The position numbers and the translations under genes are program-made. Below, one piece after another: positions 1 through 8,950 of a stretch of 36,725 bases of DNA. The notes below the pieces were generated by a model, which saw only the letters and a program-made list of their open reading frames with translations, made no database searches and was not told where the DNA came from. Position 1 is the stretch's first letter, and each line of letters opens with the position of its first letter. The stretch lies in contig CAJFOO010000039.1 in assembly GCA_904397205.1 (NCBI GenBank), positions 1 through 36,725 on the forward strand, written 5' to 3'. Origin of the DNA: an uncultured Clostridia bacterium (GTDB lineage: Bacteria; Bacillota; Clostridia; Oscillospirales; Acutalibacteraceae).

Positions 1-2
1 AT

Positions 3-1922
3 ATCAAGGAACCGTTGCAGTTCTCGATTTTCCCTTCCCTTTTGCTGGTCACCACCATGCTCCGGCTGGCGCTCAATATTTCCTCCACCCGGTCTATCCT
101 GAGCAACGGCGGGTATGCCGGTGAAGTGGTACAGACGTTCGGAAGCTTTGTTATTGGCGGTAATGTAGTTATCGGCTTGCTGATCTTCCTGATTATTGTA
201 TTAGTACAGTTTATCGTTATTACCAAAGGTTCCGAACGCGTGGCCGAGGTTTCCGCCCGGTTTACCCTGGACGCGATGCCCGGCAAGCAGATGGCGATTG
301 ATGCGGATTTGAACTCCGGCCTGATCGACGAAGAGGAAGCCCGCCGCCGCCGGTCGAAAATCCAGCGCGAAGCGGATTTCTTCGGCTCCATGGACGGTGC
401 CTCGAAGTTTGTCAAGGGCGACGCGATCATTTCCATTATTATCACAATGATTAACCTCATCGGCGGCATCATCATCGGCATGATCAACGGTGAAGGCGAT
501 ATCATGACCATCATCAACACCTATTCGGTGTCGACCGTGGGCGACGGCCTGATGTCCCAGATCCCCGCCCTGCTGATTTCGGTGGCAACCGGTATGATCG
601 TTACCCGTTCCGCTTCCGACGCCGACCTCAACTCCGACGTCCTCAAGCAGTTCTCGTCCCAGCCGCGGGTATTGATCATGGCTTCCCTGGCCATGCTGTG
701 TCTCATCCCCATCGGCTTCCCGGTCATCCAGGTCCTGCTGATCTCGGCGATTCTGGCAGGCCTAGGCCTTTTGGTCCGTTCCCGGAGCAAAAAGGCGCAG
801 GCCAAGCAGGAGGCCGCTGTCGAAGGACCGGTACCCACCGAGGAAGTTACCAGCGAGGTGGCTTTCTACAAGGATTTGGAAAATGTATACGGTCTGCTCA
901 ACGTAGATCCCATTGGCATGGAGTTTGGGTACAGCCTGCTCCCGCTGGTGGATGAAAACAGCGGCGGCAACTTTATGGATCGCGTGGTCATGTTCCGAAA
1001 GCAGTTCGCCGACGAGATGGGCATGGTTATCCCTTCGGTGCGCTTGAAGGACAGCGGCCAGCTCAACCCCAACCAGTATGAAATTAAAATCAAGGGCGAA
1101 TCGGTAGCGGTTGGCGAGGTGCTGATTGACCACCATCTGGCGCTGATTCCCGATGAAATCCCGGAAGGGGAAGAAGTGGACGGCATCGATACCGTAGAGC
1201 CTGCATTCGGGATGCCGGCGAAGTGGATCAGCGACGACCAGAAGCTCAAAGCCGAAATGGCCGGCTACACGCTGATCGATCCCACTTCGGTGATCATTAC
1301 GCATTTGTCCGAGATTATCCGGACGCATGCGCATGAATTGTTAAATCGCCAGGAAGTCAAAAATATGCTGGAAAACCTCAAAAAAGTGGATCCTTCCATT
1401 GTGGAGGATACCGTACCCAATCCGGTTTCCATCAACGACTTGCAGAAGGTGCTCAAAAACCTGCTCATGGAAGGCGTACCGGTGCACGATTTGGAAACCA
1501 TTTTGGAAACGATGGCCGATTACAGCGCAACGGTGAAAGATACCGATATGCTGACCGAATATGTGCGCCAGGCATTGCGCCGCACCATTACCCATCGTTT
1601 TGCTGAGGCAGGCCAGTTGAAAGTGATTAGCTTGGACGCCCAGATTGAAAACATGATCATGGGCGCCGTGAAAAAGACCGACGGCGGTTCGTATCTGGCC
1701 TTGGAGCCGGATGTCATTCAAAACCTGGTATCCGCTACAACGGATACGGTCAACCAGATGCGTAAGGTGGTACAAATCCCCATTGTCCTTACCTCTCCCG
1801 TCGTACGTGTGTATTTTAAAAAGCTGGTCAACCAATTCTGTCCGGACGTGACGGTTCTTTCGTTCAATGAGATTGACCCAACCGTACAGATCCAGGCGTT
1901 AGGGAACATTACGCTTTCCTAA
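3..1922 (+). CDS. flhA: Flagellar export apparatus protein FlhA (5' truncated by window edge)
   Basis: Frame is open to the window edge ([30 protein letters not shown]...). FlhA-typical membrane region and cytoplasmic domain ([30 protein letters not shown], ...[21 protein letters not shown]). Confidence 0.97.
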   Translation: MKEPLQFSIFPSLLLVTTMLRLALNISSTRSILSNGGYAGEVVQTFGSFVIGGNVVIGLLIFLIIVLVQFIVITKGSERVAEVSARFTLDAMPGKQMAIDADLNSGLIDEEEARRRRSKIQREADFFGSMDGASKFVKGDAIISIIITMINLIGGIIIGMINGEGDIMTIINTYSVSTVGDGLMSQIPALLISVATGMIVTRSASDADLNSDVLKQFSSQPRVLIMASLAMLCLIPIGFPVIQVLLISAILAGLGLLVRSRSKKAQAKQEAAVEGPVPTEEVTSEVAFYKDLENVYGLLNVDPIGMEFGYSLLPLVDENSGGNFMDRVVMFRKQFADEMGMVIPSVRLKDSGQLNPNQYEIKIKGESVAVGEVLIDHHLALIPDEIPEGEEVDGIDTVEPAFGMPAKWISDDQKLKAEMAGYTLIDPTSVIITHLSEIIRTHAHELLNRQEVKNMLENLKKVDPSIVEDTVPNPVSINDLQKVLKNLLMEGVPVHDLETILETMADYSATVKDTDMLTEYVRQALRRTITHRFAEAGQLKVISLDAQIENMIMGAVKKTDGGSYLALEPDVIQNLVSATTDTVNQMRKVVQIPIVLTSPVVRVYFKKLVNQFCPDVTVLSFNEIDPTVQIQALGNITLS

Positions 1923-1961
1923 CCGCACCGATTGGAAACAGCCGGGAAAGGAGGCGCAGAC

Positions 1962-2771
1962 ATGAGCAACAGTAGCGCGGCAATCAAAAAGAATATCCCG
2001 GACGATCCCGTGGAATTGATGCGCTTGTATAAAAAGACAGGCGATCTTTCCATCCGCAACCAGATTGTCCTGCACTACATGGATTCGATCAAAAAAACCG
2101 TGATGAGTATGCGTTCCATACTCCCAGGGAACATGCAGTACGACGATTTTGTCAACCAGGGAGTCCTGGCTTTGATCGACTGCATTGAAAAGTATGACAT
2201 GGACCGGGGCGCCAGCTTTGATACCTATATCTATAAGCGGCTGCGGGGTTCTGTCCTCAGCTATATGCGCAAGCAAAGCTGGCTTCCCTACCGTGTGCGG
2301 GTAGCGCGCCGGAATATCCTTCAGGAGCAGGAACATATGATGGCCGAGCTTGGCAGGGAACCCACCCATGCGGAGCTGGCCCAGCGGATGCGAATGTCGG
2401 AAAAAGAGCTGGAGAAATACCTGCTCGAAATTTACAACGCCGAAATGTATTCCTTTGAGGAGCTGCTGGAAAATGCTTCTCAGGTTGTGGAACAACTCGT
2501 GGAAAACCGGGATAATGGGGATTTGGGGCCCGAAGGACGTTTATTACAGGAAGAGCTCAAAAAAGTGCTGATGGAATCCATTGAAAGTCTTCCCACGAGG
2601 GAACGCCAGGTGATTACGTTATGCTATTACGAAAACCTGAACCTCCGGGAAATTGGCGAAGTTCTCGGCATCAGCCAGCAGAGAGCGTCGTGTGCCAGAA
2701 GCACGGGACTCGCCAAGTTGAACAAAAAGCTATCTGAGTATCTGAATGGAAAGGAGACCGTTATATGTTAG
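1962..2771 (+). CDS. sigD: RNA polymerase sigma-28 factor (FliA/SigD/WhiG family)
   Basis: Region 2 (YDDFVNQGVLALIDCIEKYDMDRGASFDTYIYKRLRGSVLSYMRKQSWLPYRVR) and region 4 (LPTRERQVITLCYYENLNLREIGEVLGIS). RBS GGGAAAGGAGG upstream of ATG 1962. Confidence 0.93.
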   Translation: MSNSSAAIKKNIPDDPVELMRLYKKTGDLSIRNQIVLHYMDSIKKTVMSMRSILPGNMQYDDFVNQGVLALIDCIEKYDMDRGASFDTYIYKRLRGSVLSYMRKQSWLPYRVRVARRNILQEQEHMMAELGREPTHAELAQRMRMSEKELEKYLLEIYNAEMYSFEELLENASQVVEQLVENRDNGDLGPEGRLLQEELKKVLMESIESLPTRERQVITLCYYENLNLREIGEVLGISQQRASCARSTGLAKLNKKLSEYLNGKETVIC

Positions 2772-3523
2772 CAGGATTTTACAGTATTGCCTCTGGGATG
2801 CTGGTTTCTCAAAGAAAGTTAGAGGTGCTTGGCAACAACCTGGTCAACAGCCAGACGCCCGGCTATCATGCCCAGCGTGTGGTTGCAAGCCCCTTTGAAG
2901 AACAGCTTGCTATGCGTTTAGAAGATTATAACACCGGGGCAGTTGGGGATGTGAACCCCATTGCCATAGTAGAAACCGTCTCCACACAGTTCCAGTCCGG
3001 CAATTTGCAGGATACGGGACGCAATATGGATTTGGCCATCAACGGGTATGGGTATTTCCAGGTACAGGGGGATGCGGGCATCACTTACCTGACCCGCAAC
3101 GGCCAGTTTGATGTGGATGAACAGGGATATTTAATTTTACCCAATCTCGGCCGTGTGCTGAGCAGTGACGGCCAGCTCATTCAGGTTGGCGACACGAACT
3201 TCTCCGTATCGGAAGAAGGCGACGTATATTCCAGCGAGGGAGAAATTGTAGGCACCATCCGTCCCATGATGCCCCCCAACAATGAGGACGATATGGTACA
3301 ATATGGGAACGGGGTGTTTGGTGTGCCGGCCGGGACAGCGCTGGTGGATCAGGCCGACAGCACCATCCTGCAAGGCCGTCTGGAGCTTTCGAATGTTGAC
3401 CTGACCACGGAGCAGACCATGCTGCTGGAAGCCCAGAACAGCTTTACTGCGTGCAGCACGGCATTACAGATTTATGATCAGCTCAACCAGCGGGCGGCAA
3501 CCTCTGTCGCCAGCATCAACTAA
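2765..3523 (+). CDS. Flagellar hook-basal body protein, FlgF/FlgG family (FlhO/FlhP-like)
   Basis: N-terminal LGNNLVNSQTPGYHAQRV motif, internal NMDLAINGYGYFQV, C-terminal ELSNVDLTTEQTMLLEAQNSFTACS. Start overlaps the sigma gene by 7 bp. Confidence 0.92.
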   Translation: MLAGFYSIASGMLVSQRKLEVLGNNLVNSQTPGYHAQRVVASPFEEQLAMRLEDYNTGAVGDVNPIAIVETVSTQFQSGNLQDTGRNMDLAINGYGYFQVQGDAGITYLTRNGQFDVDEQGYLILPNLGRVLSSDGQLIQVGDTNFSVSEEGDVYSSEGEIVGTIRPMMPPNNEDDMVQYGNGVFGVPAGTALVDQADSTILQGRLELSNVDLTTEQTMLLEAQNSFTACSTALQIYDQLNQRAATSVASIN

Positions 3524-3549
3524 GCCAGTCTGAAGGAGGGAGCCATACC

Positions 3550-4290
3550 ATGAACGCGTTTTTTTATACCGGGGCATCCGGCCTGGGTGCTTTTCAGGAG
3601 CATTTGAATATTATCGGCAACAACCTGGCAAACAGCAATACTGCCGGGTATAAGCCGACCGAGACCCGTTTTGAAAACCTGCTTTACCGCGAGATGTATG
3701 TCAATACCGAGACCGATCCCACAGAAGGGGTTGGGGTGAAGGCGGTTGATGCAGGGCTGAATATGACCGACGGATCCCTGCGCCAAACCAATCTTCCGCT
3801 GGATTTTGCCCTGCTGGGCCACGGCTGTTTCTTTGCCGTGGAGCGGGCGGAAGGCGATGTGTATTACACTCGTGACGGGCAATTCCAGATGGTTTCGGTA
3901 GACGATGAGTACTATCTTGGCACCGCTGACGGTTCGTTTGTCCTCGACCAGGACGGCAACCGCATTGTATTTGAGCTCGACGACAACGATCTCCCGATTA
4001 CGGATGGAATCCAGGAGCAGATCGGTGTGTATCAATTTGCTAACCCGGAAGCCCTGCTGCCGCTTGCCTCGAACCTGTTTGCTCAGACCAATCAGTCTGG
4101 GGCACCGGTATCCTTGGTGGAAGAAGACGGAGGATATCGTCTGCTCACCGGTTCCATTGAGCTTTCCGGCGTTTCCGTGGCGGATGAAATGACCAATATG
4201 ATTATTGCGCAAAGAGGCTTCCAGTTTAGTTCTCGCGTTGTGCAGGTGGCTCAGGAAGTGGAGGATATTGTCAATAACCTGCGCCAGTAA
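3550..4290 (+). CDS. flgG: Flagellar basal-body rod protein, FlgG family (second paralog)
   Basis: IIGNNLANSNTAGYKPTETRFENLLY and C-terminal GSIELSGVSVADEMTNMIIAQRGFQFSSRVVQ. Confidence 0.92.
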   Translation: MNAFFYTGASGLGAFQEHLNIIGNNLANSNTAGYKPTETRFENLLYREMYVNTETDPTEGVGVKAVDAGLNMTDGSLRQTNLPLDFALLGHGCFFAVERAEGDVYYTRDGQFQMVSVDDEYYLGTADGSFVLDQDGNRIVFELDDNDLPITDGIQEQIGVYQFANPEALLPLASNLFAQTNQSGAPVSLVEEDGGYRLLTGSIELSGVSVADEMTNMIIAQRGFQFSSRVVQVAQEVEDIVNNLRQ

Positions 4291-4326
4291 TATTGTAGTC
4301 AAGGAGAAAGGCAGGGGCTTAGGAAA

Positions 4327-4953
4327 ATGGCTTTAAACAACTATGAAGATTTGAATGAGATGTGTTTGTCGGCCCTTTGTGAAATCGGAAATATTGGGTC
4401 CGGCAATGCGGCGTCCTCTTTGTCCGCTATGCTTGGGCAGCCCATCAATATCAATGTGCCGAAAATCAGCATTTTGGATTACGGTGAAGTAGCGGACAAT
4501 TTTGGCGGCCCGGAAACCATGATGGTCGGTTTACTGCTTTGCATGAACGGCGACGTCAACGGGATGATGATGTTTTTGCTGCAAAAGGAATTCGCGCATC
4601 TGACCCTTAACGCCCTGTTGGGGGAGGATTTGCAGGATTTCAGCGACGTGGGCGAGATGGAACTGTCCGCCATGAAAGAAATTGGCAACATCATGGCCGC
4701 GTCGTATGTCAATGCTATGGCGTCGATGACTGGTTTGGCCGTGGACATTACCGTCCCGGACATTTGCATTGATATGGTGGGGGCAATCCTGAGTGTTCCT
4801 GCCATCCATTATGCAAATATCAGCGATAAGATCATTTTTATTGAGAATAAATTCAGCGCAGAGACCGTCAACGACGCCTCCAGCTATGTGCTGATGATTC
4901 CTGAGGTGGATTCGCTGAACCAGATTATGACAACATTGGGGATTGAACTATGA
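4327..4953 (+). CDS. cheC: Chemotaxis phosphatase CheC
   Basis: Two CheC/CheX-type phosphatase motifs: EIGNIGSGNAASSLS and EIGNIMAASYVNAM. Confidence 0.93.
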   Translation: MALNNYEDLNEMCLSALCEIGNIGSGNAASSLSAMLGQPININVPKISILDYGEVADNFGGPETMMVGLLLCMNGDVNGMMMFLLQKEFAHLTLNALLGEDLQDFSDVGEMELSAMKEIGNIMAASYVNAMASMTGLAVDITVPDICIDMVGAILSVPAIHYANISDKIIFIENKFSAETVNDASSYVLMIPEVDSLNQIMTTLGIEL

Positions 4954-5438
4954 GTCAACCCATTACGGTAGGAATTTCGGATTTAAACGCCACGAAGGCC
5001 CCCGGTGTGCTGGTAACCTATGCATTAGGTTCCTGCGTGGGCATCTGCCTGTACGATCCCATGGCAAAAGTCGCGGGATTATCGCACATTATGCTGCCTT
5101 CCGGCGCGCAAATGGCTGCCTCAGGAAATCAAGCCTATAAGTTTGCGGACACCGCGATTGTCCTGCTGATTAAAAAGATGGAGGCGCTGGGCGCCCGTAC
5201 CATCCGCATGAAAGCAAAAATTGCCGGCGGTGCCCAGATGTTTGCCGGCGGCAGCAACAGCAATCTGGCAAATATTGGGCAGCGCAATGTCATTGCCGTA
5301 AAAAATGAGCTGGCCCGCCTGCGGATCCCCATCATTGCCGAGGATACCGGCAAGAATTATGGCCGTACGCTGTATTTGGATGCAAACGACGGGAGTATGC
5401 GGATTAAATCTGTCAACCGCGGCGAGTGGGTATGGTGA
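4950..5438 (+). CDS. cheD: Chemoreceptor glutamine deamidase CheD
   Basis: ALGSCVGICLYD...GLSHIMLP catalytic Cys/His motif. ATGA overlap with cheC. Confidence 0.95.
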   Translation: MSQPITVGISDLNATKAPGVLVTYALGSCVGICLYDPMAKVAGLSHIMLPSGAQMAASGNQAYKFADTAIVLLIKKMEALGARTIRMKAKIAGGAQMFAGGSNSNLANIGQRNVIAVKNELARLRIPIIAEDTGKNYGRTLYLDANDGSMRIKSVNRGEWVW

Positions 5439-5473
5439 TGGCCAAATATTTTGGCGAAACATCGGATTTACAG

Positions 5474-5503
5474 TTGAAATCTTTTTATTCTTTATGCTAT
5501 AAT
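5474..5503 (+). promoter_or_regulatory. Putative sigma-A promoter (TTGAAA-18-TATAAT)
   Basis: TTGAAA 5474-5479, TATAAT 5498-5503, 40 bp upstream of the lytic transglycosylase start. Confidence 0.6.
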
Positions 5504-5542
5504 TAAAGATAGGCGAATACATTGTAAGGAGGGAAAAGCGCG

Positions 5543-6322
5543 ATGATAGAGGTGCGGTGGAATCAGAATCTTGCCGCTTTGGGGGTTGCGGGCTCTTCCG
5601 CTTCCAGCAAACCGGTTTCTTCCGGTTCATTCCAGACAAAATTACAGGCAGCGGTTTCTGCTCCGGCAGATTTGGAGGATATTTTCTCCCGTGCAGCGCA
5701 AAAGTACCAGGTTCCTGAAAACCTGCTCAAAGCGGTAGCGAAAGTAGAATCCAACTTTCAGGCCGACGCGGTTTCCAGCGCCGGCGCGACCGGTATCATG
5801 CAGCTTATGCCTTCAACGGCCAAGGGGCTTGGCGTGACCGACAGTACCGATCCCGAGCAGAACATCATGGGCGGGGCAAAGATGCTCTCCCAGCTGCTTA
5901 GCCAGTATGACGGGGATATTAAGCTGACCCTGGCTGCCTACAACGCCGGGGCGGGCAATGTGGCCAAATACGGCGGGGTTCCGCCTTTTGCCGAAACCCA
6001 GGCATATGTAAAAAAGGTGATGCAGTATCTTGACGAGGACATTGCCATTCCCCAAACGACGGCGTCTTCTTCCGAGAGTTCCGGCGTTTCTTCCGGAACC
6101 GACCTTTCGGGCCTGCTGGGAACTCTGGCTGCCGGATCCAATACGGCCGGGAACTCTGCGGCGGACTTGGCAGCACAGGTGCTGTTTGGAGAGACGGATA
6201 AAGAGTATACTTATGAGGATTACCAACTGTTCCTGGATATGTATTTAAGTCAAATCCAGTTGTCCATAGCCGAGCAGTGGCAGCAGAATGACTCCGACAA
6301 TACCGCACAGTTTTGGCTGTAA
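5543..6322 (+). CDS. Lytic transglycosylase, SLT domain, no signal peptide
   Basis: SLT motifs AVAKVESNFQADAVSSAGATGIMQLMPSTAKGLGV and LTLAAYNAGAGNVAKYGGVPPFAETQAYV. RBS TAAGGAGGG before ATG. N-terminus MIEVRWNQNLAALG is not a Sec signal. Confidence 0.92.
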   Translation: MIEVRWNQNLAALGVAGSSASSKPVSSGSFQTKLQAAVSAPADLEDIFSRAAQKYQVPENLLKAVAKVESNFQADAVSSAGATGIMQLMPSTAKGLGVTDSTDPEQNIMGGAKMLSQLLSQYDGDIKLTLAAYNAGAGNVAKYGGVPPFAETQAYVKKVMQYLDEDIAIPQTTASSSESSGVSSGTDLSGLLGTLAAGSNTAGNSAADLAAQVLFGETDKEYTYEDYQLFLDMYLSQIQLSIAEQWQQNDSDNTAQFWL

Positions 6323-6360
6323 GGGGCAGGGGAACACAGACATAGGGGGCGAAATTAAGC

Positions 6361-6879
6361 ATGGCTGGCAATTTACAAGATTCCGCGGGAGTCCTGCAAA
6401 AGCAGGAAGACGATGCGATTAAACACAAGTACCTTACATTTTGGGTAGACGGGCAGTTGTTCGGCGTTTGTATCCGCGATGTGGAGCAAATCATCCGGGT
6501 GGAAGAGATCACCCAGGTTCCCGAATTTCCGCATTATGCCAAAGGGATTATCAACCTGCGCGGCAATATTATCCCAATTATTGACGTGCGCTTGTGGCTG
6601 GGGAAAATGGAAAACGAATACGACGAACGCGCTTGTATTATTATCAGCCGGATCCGGGATAAGCTGATCGGCTTTATGGTGGATACCGTTGACGAGGTAA
6701 CCGACATTCCCGATGAAGAATTTTCCCCCACCCCACAGCTTTCCAATTACAGCTCCCAGGACGAATATATCGTGGGGATTGGCAAGCACGAGGGGAATGT
6801 GGTACTAATTTTAGACATGACCCGGATTTTAGGTGATTCGGATCTCGAACAGCTTAATCAATTGAATTCTATAGGATAA
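6361..6879 (+). CDS. cheW: Chemotaxis coupling protein CheW
   Basis: KYLTFWVDGQLFGVCIRDVEQIIRVEEITQVPEFPHYAKGIINLRGNIIPIIDVR. Confidence 0.95.
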   Translation: MAGNLQDSAGVLQKQEDDAIKHKYLTFWVDGQLFGVCIRDVEQIIRVEEITQVPEFPHYAKGIINLRGNIIPIIDVRLWLGKMENEYDERACIIISRIRDKLIGFMVDTVDEVTDIPDEEFSPTPQLSNYSSQDEYIVGIGKHEGNVVLILDMTRILGDSDLEQLNQLNSIG

Positions 6880-6885
6880 AAACAT

Positions 6886-6920
6886 AAGCTTACTCTTTCG
6901 GCAAATCCGAGGGTGAGCTT
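6886..6920. terminator. Hairpin between cheW and mcp (possible weak terminator or processing hairpin)
   Basis: AAGCTTACTCTTTCGG / CCGAGGGTGAGCTT inverted repeat with short CAAAT loop. No clean U-run follows. Confidence 0.4.
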
Positions 6921-6979
6921 ATATCCATTTCTATCCGTTGATTTTTATACAAGGACATAAGGTACGGAAAGGGTGATTT

Positions 6980-8809
6980 GTGGAGATGAAAATTGGAAAA
7001 AAAATTATGGTGGGTTATGGAGTCGTTCTCTTTTTGCTGGCAGTGGTTGCAGCGGTCTCCAGTACATTTTTGGGGATTAACTACACCAACGCGAAGCAGG
7101 CTTATGAAGAATATGGCGAAATGGCCGGTGCGGTGGGGGCTATCGGGTATTATTACAACTCGGTGGGCAACAATATCCGCGATGCGATTATCTATGCCGA
7201 CGATCTGACCCGGGTGGCTTCCGAAGAAGCGGCCATGGAGCAAACCTATCAGGAATACAGCGACTATGTAGCGACACTGGATATTAACGGGATTTCCGAC
7301 GAGGAAGAAAAGCGGCTCATAAATGACATGATCACCAAGATGGATGAGTCGCACCAAATCCGGTTTGAAATCCTCAATTCCCTCAAAGAAGAGAACGTCA
7401 GCGCGGCCTTGGCTACGTTTTCTTCCGATACTTACACCAGCTTGGGATCGGCTATCAGCAGCGATATGAATTCCCTGTTTGAACTCATGAGCGTAAACGG
7501 AAACCGTGTGATTGCCGAGGTAAATATTTTGGCTATTGTAGGTATTTGCGTGAGCTGCGGGGTCACTGCGTTAGGGCTTGGCCTGGCTGTTTATATCGGG
7601 TTTAGGGTTTCCACAGGGGTCAGCCGTCCGCTGGCCCGCATTGAAGAAGCGGTGGATGAATTGGCCGACGGCAATCTGCATATGCAGGTGAACTATACGG
7701 CAAACAATGAAATCGGCAATCTGGCAAAATCCTATAATCATTCCGTTGAGATTTTGAGCCAGTATGTGGAAGCCATTGAGCACGCCATGGAAGAACTTTC
7801 GCACGGCAATTTTTCCATTCGTTCTTCGGTAGAATTTAAAGGGGATTTCCATAAAATCCAGTCTTCCATTGACGCCTTTTTGGACTCCATCAACCAAGCC
7901 TTCGTTACCATTAACCAGGCTGCCGAGCAGGTGTCTTCCGGCTCGGATCAGGTGTCCAGCGGGGCGCAGGCGTTGTCGCAGGGTGCTACACAACAGGCCA
8001 GCGCGGTAGAACAATTGGACGCAACAATCAACGATATTTCCCAACATGTAAAGGAAAGCGCTTCCAACGCAGAAATTGCCAGCCAGGAAGCCAACGATCT
8101 TGGCGACTGCATTATTCAAAATAACCAGCAAATGCAGGAAATGATCGCTGCTATGGCGGAGATCAGCCGGTGTTCGGATGAGATTAGCCGGATTATTAAG
8201 ACCATCCAGGATATTGCTTTCCAGACCAATATTTTGGCCTTGAATGCTGCTGTAGAAGCAGCGCGTGCCGGTGCAGCAGGCAAGGGGTTTGCTGTGGTTG
8301 CAGATGAAGTACGGAATTTGGCTTCCAAGAGTTCGGAAGCGGCCAAAGATACGACTTCATTGATTGAAAATTCGGTGCGTGCGGTGAAAAACGGCATGGA
8401 TATTGCCAACAATACCGCACAGTCTTTGGAAGCCATTGTATCCCGTGCACAGGAGATGGTGGAAGTCATCAGCAAGATTTCCATTGCATCCAACGAGCAG
8501 GCAGATGCGATTACACAGGTTACCAATGGGATTGATCAAATCTCGAGTGTCGTCCAGACTAACTCCGCTACCGCACAGGAAAGCGCCGCGGCAAGTCAGC
8601 AGTTGTCCGGTCAGTCGCAGATGCTCAAACAGATGATAGGTCAGTATCGGCTGCGGGGAGATAGTGCCTCTGTGCTTTCTTCTTCTTCCTCGATGCCGTC
8701 CTCTTTCGAGGATGCTGGCATGGGGAACGACAGTTATAACGATACCAGCAGCTATGATGATAGTTTTTCTGCTAATGACCAGGATTTCTCTATAAACGAT
8801 AAATACTGA
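6980..8809 (+). CDS. Methyl-accepting chemotaxis protein
   Basis: N-terminal TM, extracytoplasmic helical sensor, second TM, HAMP, and conserved signalling tip (IIKTIQDIAFQTNILALNAAVEAARAGAAGKGFAVVADEVRNLASKS). GTG 6980 or ATG 6986 start. Confidence 0.95.
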   Translation: MEMKIGKKIMVGYGVVLFLLAVVAAVSSTFLGINYTNAKQAYEEYGEMAGAVGAIGYYYNSVGNNIRDAIIYADDLTRVASEEAAMEQTYQEYSDYVATLDINGISDEEEKRLINDMITKMDESHQIRFEILNSLKEENVSAALATFSSDTYTSLGSAISSDMNSLFELMSVNGNRVIAEVNILAIVGICVSCGVTALGLGLAVYIGFRVSTGVSRPLARIEEAVDELADGNLHMQVNYTANNEIGNLAKSYNHSVEILSQYVEAIEHAMEELSHGNFSIRSSVEFKGDFHKIQSSIDAFLDSINQAFVTINQAAEQVSSGSDQVSSGAQALSQGATQQASAVEQLDATINDISQHVKESASNAEIASQEANDLGDCIIQNNQQMQEMIAAMAEISRCSDEISRIIKTIQDIAFQTNILALNAAVEAARAGAAGKGFAVVADEVRNLASKSSEAAKDTTSLIENSVRAVKNGMDIANNTAQSLEAIVSRAQEMVEVISKISIASNEQADAITQVTNGIDQISSVVQTNSATAQESAAASQQLSGQSQMLKQMIGQYRLRGDSASVLSSSSSMPSSFEDAGMGNDSYNDTSSYDDSFSANDQDFSINDKY

Positions 8810-8823
8810 TATAGAATCAGCAC

Positions 8824-8863
8824 AAAGCCGGCCCAGGAGATTTTCTTCCGAGCCGGCTTTTTT
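8824..8863 (+). terminator. Rho-independent terminator of mcp
   Basis: AAAGCCGGC...GCCGGCTTTTTTG. Confidence 0.85.
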
Positions 8864-8875
8864 GTTGTTTAGAGC

Positions 8876-8932
8876 AAAAAAAGAAACCTTTGGATGAATG
8901 GGGATTCCATTCACCTGAAAGGTTTCTTTTTT
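8876..8932. terminator. Bidirectional terminator between convergent mcp and cheB
   Basis: AAAAAAGAAACCTTT / AAAGGTTTCTTTTTT 15-bp perfect arms with a nested TGAATGG/CCATTCA inner stem. Confidence 0.85.
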
Positions 8933-8950
8933 ATATGTAGGGGTTTCACA

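Noticed and set aside
2660-2720. Possible compensated frameshift in sigma-28 region 4.2
   Set aside because: A shifted-frame reading (ESVVCQKHGTR) faintly resembles ESRVSQIHSR, but the annotated frame aligns without gaps through the whole region, so simple divergence is preferred.
6877-6990. Sigma-28 promoter upstream of mcp (TAAA...TCGGCAAAT)
   Set aside because: Does not match the GCCGATAA -10 element and overlaps the hairpin. Not supported.
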